Source: an uncultured Gammaproteobacteria bacterium (GTDB lineage: Bacteria; Pseudomonadota; Gammaproteobacteria; Pseudomonadales; Azotimanducaceae). From it: a stretch of 47,568 nt of DNA. The stretch is taken from positions 1 to 47,568 of the forward strand of contig CAJWQG010000026.1 in NCBI GenBank assembly GCA_913045175.1. Reading direction: 5' to 3'. The notes below the pieces were generated by a model, which saw only the letters and a list, made by a program, of their open reading frames with translations, did no database searches and was not told where the DNA came from. This document shows, in pieces, positions 22,644-31,548 of this stretch (positions are counted from its first letter, which is position 1; each line of letters opens with the position of its first letter). The position numbers and the translations under genes were made by a program.

Positions 22644-24134
22644 CTAACCCGGAATGCCTGTCTTTGCTCCCCCTCCCAATTCACGCAACTCATCCATGAT
22701 GGGAACGAAGTCCCCTTCTCTGATGATCCATTGGTCTAACTCTAACCGCAGCTTCTTCTCGATTTCCTTCGTTGCGGAATGGCCCCAAAGGTTTTCCAGT
22801 TGGAAGGGATCGTTTTTCAAATCATAAAGCTCCATGATGGGGCGCGGATTCTGAAAGTAAATCTTGCGATGTCGTTCGCTCAACGCGCTTTGGTCTTCCT
22901 GCATCTTTTTCCAGACATCCTTATTCCCCATATCGTTGGGGGAGTAGGGCCTGCCCGGTAAGACGTTGTAGATGAGTTGATAGTCTTCTGAAATGACGGT
23001 GCGGATCAGGTCGAAGCCATCGGCTCGTGTCAGATAACCGCCTTGCCAGCTTCTCTCCGCAAATACGTATTTTCGCTCATCCATTTGCTTTCCGCGTAAC
23101 GCTGGCAGAAAGCTCACGCCTGTCATCTCATCGGTGGGTTGCAGCCCGACCATTTGCAATAAGGTTGGCGCGATATCCTCACCACTGATCATGATGTCAC
23201 TGGTTGTTTGTGGTTTTATTTTATTGGGCCACCTGATTATCAGCGGCACATTAATGCCGCGTGTATACAGCGTTCCCTTCCCGCGTAACAACGCGTCGCC
23301 ATTGTCGCCCATAAAAACGACGATGGTATTGTCTTTCAATCCGCGAGCTTCAAGAATGCTATCGATTTGTCCGAAGCTCCAATCCATATCGCGCAAAGCG
23401 GCGAGGTATCTGGCGTGGTCTTCTCTTACCTCCGCAAGGTCCGGCCAATCAGGCGGCAGCTTTAGCTCATCGGGATTGATTCCCGATATGTCTTTTGGCC
23501 ACGGCCGATGGGGTTGACTGAAACCGAAATAGAGAAAGAAAGGTTGGTCCCCGGGGGTTTCATCAAGGAGCGCCGAAAAATATTCGGGGACCTTCGACAA
23601 CGATTGGCGGGAAGTGTTCCCGACCTCCATATGATGAAATCGGTCATGAACAAACATTTCAGACGCTTCGAATTGTTCTTTTATGTGTGGGAGCACAAGG
23701 GACCGGCCATGTAAATGGTGCTCCCGTCCACCTGCGCCAACCCAGTAACCATTCTGTCTCAAAACATCGGTGAAAAATTGGGTCTCCTTTTGAGCAGGTT
23801 GCCCGAATCTCGATGTTCGCGTGGCAATCGGTGAGCGCCCGGTAAAAATGGAAATTCGCGATGGTGCGCACTGCGGTGCCGTGGTGTAGGCTCTGGTAAA
23901 CACCATCGATTCTTTGGCCAGGGCGTCAAGGTGGGGCGTTATCTCAAAAGTTAAGGTGTTCTCATCGCCATAGGCGCCCACATGCGGCACGCTGTGATCG
24001 TCAGATAGGACAAGCAGAATATTGGGTTTCGACTTTTCGATGGCCAGCACAGGAATGCTAAACAGCGCGTTGATCGCAATTATTCCGGTAACTGCTCCCA
24101 GGGCTGCGAGTTTATTGAAATCTTGTCTCTTCAT
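22644..24134 (-). CDS. Periplasmic type I sulfatase
   Basis: The 496-residue protein has a signal peptide (about 1-31) and the type I sulfatase active site CAPSRISIFTGR (89-100; C89 is converted to formylglycine). Metal-binding D45-D46 are in LVLSDDHSVP. Downstream are HRPWP, VVFMGDNGDALLRGKGTLY and a C-terminal subdomain (YDLKNDPFQLENLWG). Such enzymes hydrolyse sulfate esters of glycans, steroids or small molecules; substrate class is not clear. A formylglycine-generating enzyme or anSME maturase must be encoded elsewhere, as none is in the window. It is the last gene of a leftward run: GMC oxidoreductase, subunit-3-like protein, PhyH oxygenase, sulfatase. Confidence 0.92.
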   Translation of the reverse strand: MKRQDFNKLAALGAVTGIIAINALFSIPVLAIEKSKPNILLVLSDDHSVPHVGAYGDENTLTFEITPHLDALAKESMVFTRAYTTAPQCAPSRISIFTGRSPIATRTSRFGQPAQKETQFFTDVLRQNGYWVGAGGREHHLHGRSLVLPHIKEQFEASEMFVHDRFHHMEVGNTSRQSLSKVPEYFSALLDETPGDQPFFLYFGFSQPHRPWPKDISGINPDELKLPPDWPDLAEVREDHARYLAALRDMDWSFGQIDSILEARGLKDNTIVVFMGDNGDALLRGKGTLYTRGINVPLIIRWPNKIKPQTTSDIMISGEDIAPTLLQMVGLQPTDEMTGVSFLPALRGKQMDERKYVFAERSWQGGYLTRADGFDLIRTVISEDYQLIYNVLPGRPYSPNDMGNKDVWKKMQEDQSALSERHRKIYFQNPRPIMELYDLKNDPFQLENLWGHSATKEIEKKLRLELDQWIIREGDFVPIMDELRELGGGAKTGIPG

Positions 24135-24194
24135 ATTGATGGTTCTTTTTGTTGGGAACTATAGCTTGAGGAGCGAGGCGTCGCACCGCAGCGC

Positions 24195-25379
24195 TTATGC
24201 GTTGGTAGTCCGGTGCTTTTTTGTCCAATCGCGCTTGCTGGCAAGAGCATGCATTACGCCCGCTCCCTTAGGCCAGACGCCCGGTTCTTCGGTTATTGCG
24301 CGACAAATTTTCTGCCCGTGGGGTGTTAGTGTCTCCCAGATCTCATAGGGCATGGACTTCTTAAGCGTTTGCTCGTCGATCCAGCCCGGTGAGTACTCCA
24401 GGTTGGGCAGCGCGCGGATTTCTTTCGATAGATTGGGCGTAGCACCATGCCAGGCGCGATTGTCCCGGAATACGCCTGCGCCAGCGGCGGCGCCCACTAA
24501 CGTTGACCAGCGCATCCAGTCTGCTTCTTCAGCAACTGAGGGCGGGTTTTGGGGTGCGGTATGGGTACCTGGAATCTGGCGAATCGGTCCGTTTTCCCAG
24601 GTTAAATCAGACATCAGAAAGTTGATGGTTACTGTGCGCGGCGTTCGATCGAATACCAGACGTTTTGTACGAAAATCCAATTCTTCAAATGGCTTATCAG
24701 GATCCACCTCGATAAGGCCTGAGGACCTTGCGTAATCCAGTCGCACGTCGCCATCGTCCTGATCGTCTTTGAAGTCGGAATGTAGTTGCTGGTATTCGAT
24801 GGCACCGGGCAGACAAAGGTCACCCCCTCCACCCCACACATAGTAGTCATCTTCGCCCATCAAGGCAGTAAGAATGGGTGTGGTCGTTGGCAGATCGACC
24901 ATGGAGGCCCAGGCTGGATCGTGCATCAGGTGCCTTGACGACGATGAGGTTCCGTAACTGTAACGATGCGGCAGTCGCCCTGTCTCGTTAAGGTATTTGC
25001 GTTTTCCGTGTCCAGGTATGGACAGTAATTCTTTCAATATGCGGGCGCTGCCTTCACGAAATCGTTCCAGTTGCTCCGCGTTGAGCAGCTCGCGAACGAC
25101 GACAAAGCCGTCCCGGCGAAAAATTCTGGTAATCCGTTCGATCTCGTCCGGGTCACATATATCAAGGCCGCGGATACCATTGTTCAGGCGCAGTTTTTCA
25201 CGTAGCGCTACAACTTCAAGGTCGTCGTAAACGCGCCGGGGTGGTGCGTTAGGATCACCATAGTTTTTATCAGTGATGACGTTACCTTCGCCATCGAGTA
25301 TTTCGTTGGGAGGCGTATTTTCATCCCACCCGACCTCCGTCTCTTCGTAGACTTTTAGGTCGTCCAGTTCAGAAGTCAT
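24195..25379 (-). CDS. Phytanoyl-CoA dioxygenase (PhyH) family oxygenase
   Basis: From the ATG at 25379 the product is 394 residues. An upstream frame extension to 25457 runs back into the preceding gene and is unlikely. The Fe(II)/2-oxoglutarate site is visible as HSD in YQQLHSDF (H200, D202) and the distal H311 in DNRAWHGATPN. IRQIPGTHTAPQ is the usual strand before the distal site. PhyH proteins hydroxylate C-H bonds using O2 and 2-oxoglutarate. The start is 7 bp after the stop of the subunit-3-like gene, so it is co-transcribed with the GMC oxidoreductase. A long acidic N-terminus (1-80) is not part of the core fold. The substrate is unknown. Confidence 0.85.
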   Translation of the reverse strand: MTSELDDLKVYEETEVGWDENTPPNEILDGEGNVITDKNYGDPNAPPRRVYDDLEVVALREKLRLNNGIRGLDICDPDEIERITRIFRRDGFVVVRELLNAEQLERFREGSARILKELLSIPGHGKRKYLNETGRLPHRYSYGTSSSSRHLMHDPAWASMVDLPTTTPILTALMGEDDYYVWGGGGDLCLPGAIEYQQLHSDFKDDQDDGDVRLDYARSSGLIEVDPDKPFEELDFRTKRLVFDRTPRTVTINFLMSDLTWENGPIRQIPGTHTAPQNPPSVAEEADWMRWSTLVGAAAGAGVFRDNRAWHGATPNLSKEIRALPNLEYSPGWIDEQTLKKSMPYEIWETLTPHGQKICRAITEEPGVWPKGAGVMHALASKRDWTKKHRTTNA

Positions 25380-25386
25380 AGTGGTC

Positions 25387-25854
25387 TCACTCGCGATAGA
25401 TACGGCCACGTTCACGAACAGGGTCCAGCAGGGAGAGATCAGCCTGTGGTACTTCATTGCCTTCCGGGAAAGGTGGCCTGGCCTTCCATCCTAGTGCTAT
25501 CACAACCCTATCGTCCTGGTAATAGCAGTTCAGGGTTTGCACCGCGATAGCGATTGCAAATCGAGGATCTGTCTCGCGCAGGTGATCACACAGTGTTTGT
25601 TGATCATTCTTTTCTAACTCTCCGAAAAGCGCGCCCTTTTCGCGCTGCGCTGCCTGGTCCAGGGATTCCAGTTCGGTCTTGATCCCAGCGATCTGGTTGC
25701 TCGCGAATTCACTTACATAACCGACCAGGTCAAGCTCTGCGGCGCTGGGCATTCCACGATCTGCATCCGCTGGGATAATCAAGTCGAGCAGGGCTCTCAG
25801 GCTAAGACTTTGTTCTTCTGTTAGAAAACTATCCGTTGCTATAACGTCTGCCAT
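25387..25854 (-). CDS. Gluconate 2-dehydrogenase subunit 3-like protein
   Basis: A 155-residue protein of the Gluconate_2-dh3 family: LTEEQSLSLRALLDLIIPADADRG near the N-terminus, a central helix bundle and LNCYYQDDRVVIALGWKARPPFPEG at the end, the typical signature block. Family members are small partners of GMC-type flavoprotein dehydrogenases, often carrying the twin-arginine signal for the complex. This one has no signal peptide, matching the cytosolic-looking GMC protein encoded 8 bp upstream. It probably stabilises or connects that dehydrogenase. Confidence 0.85.
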   Translation of the reverse strand: MADVIATDSFLTEEQSLSLRALLDLIIPADADRGMPSAAELDLVGYVSEFASNQIAGIKTELESLDQAAQREKGALFGELEKNDQQTLCDHLRETDPRFAIAIAVQTLNCYYQDDRVVIALGWKARPPFPEGNEVPQADLSLLDPVRERGRIYRE

Positions 25855-25862
25855 GGTGATCC

Positions 25863-27467
25863 CTAGTCGAAAAGATTAGCGAGGTTTTTCTTCATGGTCT
25901 CTGCAATATAAAGTGCAAGCGCCTGAATCGTTGTTGTTGGGTTTACCGCACCCGCGGTCACAAAGATACTGCCATCGATAATAAAAAGGTTTTTTACATC
26001 ATGCGATCGTCCCCAGCTGTTAACTACGGACTTCTCTGGATCGTTACCCATGCGCGCAGTGCCTAACAGATGCCATCCCGTCCCACGCGTGTGGCCGTGG
26101 GCGTCGATCTGAAAAGCGCCCGCTGCCTGCAAGGCCTCGGTTGCCTTGTTAACGCCGTGCTGCATCATACGTTCGCTGTTTTCACTGAGCCGGTAGGTGA
26201 TCTTTGGCGCGGGAATTCCATCGGAATCTGTAAGATTGGGATCAAGCGTCACGGTGTTGCATTCTTCCGGGAGATCCTCGCAGCAAATGTTCATGTTCAC
26301 TGAACCGCCAGCATATTTTTCAAAGCCAGCATGGTGGTCTGCACCCCAGGGAATATTGCCGCGCAGGGTGTGATTGACAGCGGTCGCTGCGGCGGACTGA
26401 CCACGGGTAATTTGCAGCGTATAACCACGTACGAAATCGCGATTGGGATCTGTCTCGTAAAACTCCTGGCTTAGCATGCAGGTGCCCATTGGCCCCAGGT
26501 GAGATTCCAGCCGGTCTTCGAATATGCCCTGAACGAATCCCCAGGGGTGGAACATGAGATTTTTGCCAACAAGACCAGAACGGTTTGCCAAACCATCAGG
26601 GAAGCGCGCGGATTTGGAATTCAATAGTAGTCGAGGCGTACCCACGCCATTGCACGCCATGATCACAACTTCTGCGCGCTGATGATGCTCGACACCGTCC
26701 TCATCAAAGTAGATCGCGCCGGTCGCCATATCGTTTTCATCAACGGTGATTTCACGGACGCGGCACCGGGTCTTCAGTTCGACGCCCAGACGCTGATTCA
26801 TGGGCCAGTAGGCGATATCCACGCTGCTCTTGGCGCCTTGCGCACAGCCGTAGTTGCACGGCCCAAGGTTGATACATTTTTCCCTACCTTCGTAATCTTC
26901 GGTAATAATTGCCGAGTCGGAAGGCCACCAATGCCAACCCAGTTTGTTGAGCCCTTTGCCCATGACCTCGCCCATCCTGCCGATGGGTACGGGTGGTAGC
27001 GGGGGTTCGTGATAAGGGATCGCAGGATCACCGGCGAGACCCGAGACACCCATATTGCGGTCATTTTGTGCGAAGAATGGTTCGAGGGCGTAGTAGTCAA
27101 CAGGCCAGTCATCTCCGACGCCGTCCAGAGTCTGGGTTTTGAAATCCGATGGTTTCAGGCGTGGGAAGTGACCCGAATAAAGTATGGTTCCACCCCCGAC
27201 GCCATTGAAATTGGCGACGGAAATAGCTGATTCATCTTCGTTGATTGGATAATCAGCTTCGTTTCTGCGAACGTTCGGACTCTGGTTGTAGTCGGGATTC
27301 AGCATCACCTGCCAGTGCTTGTTGGTACTGGGATAGCCGGCTGGATTCATCCAGTCGCCTTGCTCCAGGCACAAGATACGCATTTTGGTATCTGAAAGAC
27401 TCCAAGCGGCAGCTGCACTGGAAGCCCCCGCGCCAATAATCAGTACGTCTACAATATCTTCTGCCAA
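25863..27467 (-). CDS. GMC-family flavoprotein oxidoreductase
   Basis: The 534-residue enzyme starts with the FAD-binding motif VLIIGAGASSAAAAWSLS (8-25). It has the GMC segment NFNGVGGGTILYSGHF and ends with the active-site pair HLLGTARMG (H466) and GAVNPTTTIQALAL (N509). A Cys-rich stretch ECINLGPCNYGCAQGAK-like near residue 205-225 is common in the GMC branch paired with subunit 3. The start is TTG at 27467, supported by GGAGAG 4-5 nt upstream. It likely oxidises an alcohol or sugar hydroxyl and passes electrons on through its partner, though no cytochrome subunit is adjacent. It leads the operon ending with the sulfatase. Confidence 0.9.
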   Translation of the reverse strand: MAEDIVDVLIIGAGASSAAAAWSLSDTKMRILCLEQGDWMNPAGYPSTNKHWQVMLNPDYNQSPNVRRNEADYPINEDESAISVANFNGVGGGTILYSGHFPRLKPSDFKTQTLDGVGDDWPVDYYALEPFFAQNDRNMGVSGLAGDPAIPYHEPPLPPVPIGRMGEVMGKGLNKLGWHWWPSDSAIITEDYEGREKCINLGPCNYGCAQGAKSSVDIAYWPMNQRLGVELKTRCRVREITVDENDMATGAIYFDEDGVEHHQRAEVVIMACNGVGTPRLLLNSKSARFPDGLANRSGLVGKNLMFHPWGFVQGIFEDRLESHLGPMGTCMLSQEFYETDPNRDFVRGYTLQITRGQSAAATAVNHTLRGNIPWGADHHAGFEKYAGGSVNMNICCEDLPEECNTVTLDPNLTDSDGIPAPKITYRLSENSERMMQHGVNKATEALQAAGAFQIDAHGHTRGTGWHLLGTARMGNDPEKSVVNSWGRSHDVKNLFIIDGSIFVTAGAVNPTTTIQALALYIAETMKKNLANLFD

Positions 27468-27557
27468 GATGCTCTCCAGCTAGTGGAGAGCAGATGTTAT
27501 CAACCCACCGACTTTGGTCAATGGGTATTAGTTTCCCGGTTTTGGGGACGCTCGAAG

Positions 27558-27662
27558 TTATCTTTCTTGCTTGTCTATGGGTATTGCTACTTCCCTGCGC
27601 TCACCCTGAACCAGCAGGGGCAGCAGCAGAAAGGGACAAAGTAGTAAATATAATAATGTCAT
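27558..27662 (-). CDS. Possible 34-residue membrane peptide upstream of the GMC operon
   Basis: In the 302-bp gap before the GMC gene, an ATG at 27662 opens a short frame encoding a Leu-rich hydrophobic stretch (MTLLYLLLCPFLLLPLLVQG) and a charged tail, ending at 27558. It could be a small membrane protein or leader peptide, or chance. No strong ribosome-binding site supports it. The remainder of the gap shows nothing else I can name. Confidence 0.2.
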   Translation of the reverse strand: MTLLYLLLCPFLLLPLLVQGERREVAIPIDKQER

Positions 27663-27769
27663 GATTTAGCCTAATAGATTTGATTACCGCTTATAGCGGC
27701 AGAAGCGTTAAATTCTGTCGCAAGGTTTACGATTAATTTCACTTGTTTACGTTGCTTAATGGAAAATAG

Positions 27770-28609
27770 ATGAGCGTGAGCTGTAATCAGTTGTTAGCGG
27801 CCTTTCTATCCTTATGCGTTGTTGGTTACGAGGGATCCAAGATGCTTAAGGAACTCTTACCTGTGCAGCTAAAGGAAACATTAGCCTCGGTTACGGATAA
27901 TGGAATTGAGGTTTCGCTTGATTGGGTCATCGTGCGCAATGGTACCGGTTCATGGGCAGGGAATGCAGATTGGGATGAGTACCTTATAAGTGTCACTAAT
28001 CGTGGTTTGACGCCGATCCGTATTACGGAGGTTATTATTGTTGATAGCCTTGGTGAACCGGTTCCGCCCGAAATGAACAGGAAGGCCCTGGTCAAGGCCA
28101 GCAAGAAGTCACTTAAGCGGTATAAAAAACAAGGTATCAAGGTAATCGCAGGGATCGGCATGGGTACCATGATCGCATCCGGCGTCGCGATCTCGGTCCT
28201 TGGTGGTGGACTCGCTATCGCGGGCGCCGAGGCGATGCTTCTTTCAGCCGGGATGGGTGGTGCGGCTGGAGGTGCCGGCATTCTAGGTGGTCTGGTGTTG
28301 CTGGGTCCGTTTATTGTTGCGGGTGTTGTCGTACGAGGAGTTCGGCATAGCGCGGTTAACAAGCATATTGAAGTCCGGCAGACGCTTTTACCGCACGATG
28401 TTGTGGTTAAGAGTAGTGCGCAACTAGATGTTTTCTTCCCGATTACGCCCGGTCCAGTTCGTGTGCAGATTACCTATGAGTCCGAGGCGGGCGAACAGAT
28501 AGTTTCGCTTGAAACCAAAGCCATATTGCAGGAGCTGCATCTCAAAAGGTATGAGCTTGAAGAAACTAAACCTGCCAAGCACTGTAGGCATGGCCAGCGT
28601 TGCCGTTAG
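27770..28609 (+). CDS. Membrane-associated protein of unknown function
   Basis: The 279-residue product has an N-terminal hydrophobic segment (LLAAFLSLCVVG), a beta-rich region about 40-110 (LDWVIVRNGTGSW, YLISVTNRGLTPIRITEV) and a long Gly/Ala-rich hydrophobic stretch at about 125-190 (GIGMGTMIASGVAISVLGGG ... AAGGAGILGGLVLLGPFIVAG). It ends with a second beta region (FFPITPGPVRVQITYESEAG). The signal-like start reads CVVGYEGS where a lipobox would need Cys instead of Tyr. I do not recognise the family. It is alone between the GMC operon and the CoA-transferase operon. The glycine-zipper-like middle suggests membrane insertion or oligomerisation. Confidence 0.7.
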   Translation: MSVSCNQLLAAFLSLCVVGYEGSKMLKELLPVQLKETLASVTDNGIEVSLDWVIVRNGTGSWAGNADWDEYLISVTNRGLTPIRITEVIIVDSLGEPVPPEMNRKALVKASKKSLKRYKKQGIKVIAGIGMGTMIASGVAISVLGGGLAIAGAEAMLLSAGMGGAAGGAGILGGLVLLGPFIVAGVVVRGVRHSAVNKHIEVRQTLLPHDVVVKSSAQLDVFFPITPGPVRVQITYESEAGEQIVSLETKAILQELHLKRYELEETKPAKHCRHGQRCR

Positions 28610-28691
28610 GTTGTCCGTAGTGTTCCTTGCAGCCAAACAGCAGAAGTAGGAGTATCCGGTAACGTATTGGGTGCAATAGGAAATAAATTTA

Positions 28692-29816
28692 ATGAGTGAT
28701 CTCGACGGAATACTGGTTGTCTCTATCGAGCAGGCGGTAGCAGCACCTTATGTGTCCAGCAGACTGGCTGATGCAGGTGCAAGAGTTATCAAGATCGAGC
28801 GTCCGGAAGGAGACATGGCGCGTTACTACGATGACTTTGTAAATGGTGAGAGCGCCTATTTTGTATGGCTGAATCGAGGTAAGGAATCCATTTGCCTTGA
28901 CTTGAAAGACGATGGCGATCAGCAGTTGCTGTTGAATATGGTTGATAAGGCAGATGTATTTATACAAAACCTCGCGCCGGGTGCTGCGGAGCGCCTGGGC
29001 TTGGGTTCGGATACGCTGCGTGAGCGCAATCCTGCACTCATCACTGTCTCGATATCCGGGTATGGCGATGAAGGTCCATATCAGTATCAGAAAGCCTACG
29101 ACCTTCTTGTGCAAGCCGAAACCGGACTTGTGGAAATTACCGGGAACGAAGCAGGTCGCGCACGGGTAGGTGTTTCGGTTTGTGATATCTCGTCAGGGAT
29201 GACCGCGTTCCAGGGCGTTCTGCAGGCACTCATCGGCAGATCGAAAACAGGTAAGGGTCGGCATGTATCCGTGTCGATGTATCACGCGCTGGGGGACTGG
29301 ATGAATGTCCCTTACATTCAATACGCTTATGGGAACCATCTTCCGGAAAGGCTGGGATTAAACCATCCGACCGTCGCGCCTTACGGTGCGTATCGCTGTG
29401 GCGATGACAAAGATGTACTGATATCGATTCAGAGTCAGCGTGAATGGAGGCAGCTATGTGAGGATGTTTTGGACGATGCATCACTCGCCGATCGGGAGGG
29501 ATATGCAGAGAATCTGGATCGCGTTAGTAATCGCGAGTCTCTTAGAGAAATTATTGAAAGTGTTTTTGGCACTATGACTCGTGATGCGGTGATTGAACGG
29601 TTGGAGAAAGGGCGCATCGCCTATGGTCGAGTTAATACTTTGGATGATCTGGCAAGCCATCCACAAAATCGTTATATCGAAGTTTCAACGCCGTCCGGCA
29701 AAGCGAATCTGTTTTCACCCGGATTGACCCACGATGGAGAGGTGCTTGCTGCAGAAAAAATCCCATCGCTGGATGAGCACGGGGCTGCGCTTAGGGCGGA
29801 GTTTTCTGATGAGTGA
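28692..29816 (+). CDS. CaiB/BaiF family CoA transferase (family III)
   Basis: The 374-residue product has the family III pattern: VVSIEQAVAAPYVSSRLADAGARVIKIERPEGDMAR at the N-terminus, YFVWLNRGKESICLDLKDDG, and the acyl-acceptor region YDLLVQAETGLVEITGNEAG with the catalytic Asp in AYDLLVQAE. These enzymes move CoA between carboxylic acids in the cytosol. AGGAAA lies 8 nt upstream of the ATG. The 3' end overlaps the next gene by 8 bp (ATGAGTGA), so the two are translationally coupled. The acid substrate is unknown. Confidence 0.92.
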   Translation: MSDLDGILVVSIEQAVAAPYVSSRLADAGARVIKIERPEGDMARYYDDFVNGESAYFVWLNRGKESICLDLKDDGDQQLLLNMVDKADVFIQNLAPGAAERLGLGSDTLRERNPALITVSISGYGDEGPYQYQKAYDLLVQAETGLVEITGNEAGRARVGVSVCDISSGMTAFQGVLQALIGRSKTGKGRHVSVSMYHALGDWMNVPYIQYAYGNHLPERLGLNHPTVAPYGAYRCGDDKDVLISIQSQREWRQLCEDVLDDASLADREGYAENLDRVSNRESLREIIESVFGTMTRDAVIERLEKGRIAYGRVNTLDDLASHPQNRYIEVSTPSGKANLFSPGLTHDGEVLAAEKIPSLDEHGAALRAEFSDE

Positions 29817-30204
29817 AGAATCCGCGCAGGCGGGAATAGCTGCGGTCCATGCATTTATTGAAACGTTTAACGCACAGGATCATGAAAGACATGCGCAAAC
29901 GCTGAACTACCCACACGTCAGATTAGCCAACGGAAAATTCGCCAGGGTTGAAAGCGCGGAAGAATTCGCAGAACAGTCGAGAAAAAATGCGCCTTTTCTC
30001 GTAGAGGAGGGTTGGCATCATACTGAGGTGGCGAGTCTTGACGTGATACACGCAGGGACCGATAAGGTTCATATGTCCCTGCGAAATGATCGTTGTCATG
30101 AGGACAGCACCGTATACCACAGCTTTCATACCTTGTGGATCGCGACACTGGTAGATGGCCGTTGGGGTATTCAGTTTCGCTCCAGTTTTCTGCATGCAGA
30201 CTGA
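29809..30204 (+). CDS. SnoaL/NTF2-like protein
   Basis: From the ATG at 29809 the 131-residue protein shows the NTF2-like cone fold pattern: IAAVHAFIETFNAQDHERHAQTLNYPHVRLANGKFARV, a central Trp-His region, and the strand set HTLWIATLVDGRWGIQFRSSF. Members include small isomerases, lyases, hydrolases and binding proteins. The start is fixed by the 8-bp overlap with the CoA-transferase stop; longer frames into that gene are unlikely. It probably acts on the same substrate as the CoA transferase (inference). Confidence 0.8.
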   Translation: MSEESAQAGIAAVHAFIETFNAQDHERHAQTLNYPHVRLANGKFARVESAEEFAEQSRKNAPFLVEEGWHHTEVASLDVIHAGTDKVHMSLRNDRCHEDSTVYHSFHTLWIATLVDGRWGIQFRSSFLHAD

Positions 30205-30337
30205 AATAAAATCTTGACGACTGAACTGGTCTCCCAGTATTTGCTGCTAGGCTGAAACCTCCCGGATACCCGACAGAGACTTCATTGGATTTGTTCGATA
30301 AGGTGTCGAGCGATTTCACCAATGAAGGGCGAATTAA

Positions 30338-31528
30338 ATGACCACGGAATTACCCCAGGGAACTTCTGAAGAAGTGGGGATGTCTAGCGAAGGGTTGGAT
30401 CGTATCGATGAACTTATGCAGAAGTTTGTCGATGATGAACTCATCCAGGGTGCGGTGGTTGGCATTGGCCGTAGGGGAAAAGTGGCTTATTACAAGGCAC
30501 ACGGATTCGCTGACCTTGATACCAAGGCCCCTATGCAGAGGGATGCCATGTTCCAAATGGCGTCATCCACCAAGCCGATTCTCGGTGTGGCTGCAATGAT
30601 GATGATTGAAGAAGGTCGCTTTAAACCGGGCGACCCGGTTGAGAAATATATCCCTGAATTCGAGGGTATTAAGGTTGCTGTATTAAAGGAACCAGCCGAC
30701 GAAGACGTGAGTCCCGAGTGGGTCTTTAAGGATGTTCCGGAACATCGGCTGGTTGATGTACATCGGCCCGTAACGATCCATGATTTGTTGACCCACACGT
30801 CAGGACTGGGCAGTAGCGGGCTTGGTTCTGCCGTTGCAAAATTCAACCGGGGACTTGAAGAAACACTGGCGACCTGGATACCGCAGGTGGCGGCAGGGCC
30901 TCTGGACTTTCAACCTGGATCGCGTTGGGCCTACAGCGGCACTATAGGGCTGGATGTGGTTGCTCGTATTATCGAGATCGTTACGGAGAAGCCGTTCAAT
31001 GAATTCGTTCAGGAGCGCATCTTTGATCCCCTTGATATGAAAGATACCTGCTGGAATCTGCCTAAAGAAAAGACTCCGCGCCTGGTCGTGATCAGGGGTG
31101 ACAAGGGCTCCTGGAAAATACCAACCCGGTATTACTCCGGCTCCTACGCGACCATTAGCACCGCGCGAGACTATATGCGGTTCGAGCAGATGTTGGCCAA
31201 TGGTGGAACCCTGTTTGGTAATCGACTCATTAGCAAAGAATCAGTTGAGCTAATGTCGACCAATAAGGTCGGCGAGCTTCATGGCAACGTCGATAAAGGA
31301 GGTAAAATCGAGGGCGTTGGTTTTGGCTACACCGTTGGTATTACCATTGATCCGGAGCTTTCTAACAGCCCGCGTGGTGAAGGAGCGTTTGGCTGGGGAG
31401 GGGCGGCTGGCACCGTATCCTGGTCAGAGCCGAAACGAGAGTTGACCGTTGTGCTTATGGTTCAGCAACCAACAAAAGAGGTGCCTGACGAGCTAGCTAA
31501 GGTTGTCAGCGCCGCGATAGTTGATTGA
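30338..31528 (+). CDS. Cytosolic beta-lactamase-fold serine hydrolase, paralogue of 20962-22329
   Basis: The 396-residue product lacks a signal peptide. SxxK is MASSTKPILG (S76-K79). WAYSGTIGLDVVARIIEIVTE carries the Tyr motif region, and FGWGGAAGTVSW replaces the KTG box. Long stretches match the secreted protein at 20962-22329, including DLLTHTSGL, PLDFQPGSRWAYS and KPFNEFVQERIFDPL, so they are clear paralogues within 10 kb. Esterase or lactone hydrolysis is more likely than antibiotic resistance. It follows the CoA transferase and SnoaL-like genes and probably belongs to the same rightward unit. Confidence 0.88.
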   Translation: MTTELPQGTSEEVGMSSEGLDRIDELMQKFVDDELIQGAVVGIGRRGKVAYYKAHGFADLDTKAPMQRDAMFQMASSTKPILGVAAMMMIEEGRFKPGDPVEKYIPEFEGIKVAVLKEPADEDVSPEWVFKDVPEHRLVDVHRPVTIHDLLTHTSGLGSSGLGSAVAKFNRGLEETLATWIPQVAAGPLDFQPGSRWAYSGTIGLDVVARIIEIVTEKPFNEFVQERIFDPLDMKDTCWNLPKEKTPRLVVIRGDKGSWKIPTRYYSGSYATISTARDYMRFEQMLANGGTLFGNRLISKESVELMSTNKVGELHGNVDKGGKIEGVGFGYTVGITIDPELSNSPRGEGAFGWGGAAGTVSWSEPKRELTVVLMVQQPTKEVPDELAKVVSAAIVD

Positions 31529-31548
31529 TATAGAAAGGAATAACGACG

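Noticed and set aside
30338-31528. Antibiotic-resistance beta-lactamase
   Set aside because: No signal peptide, the KTG box is replaced, and the family is dominated by esterases and peptidases.
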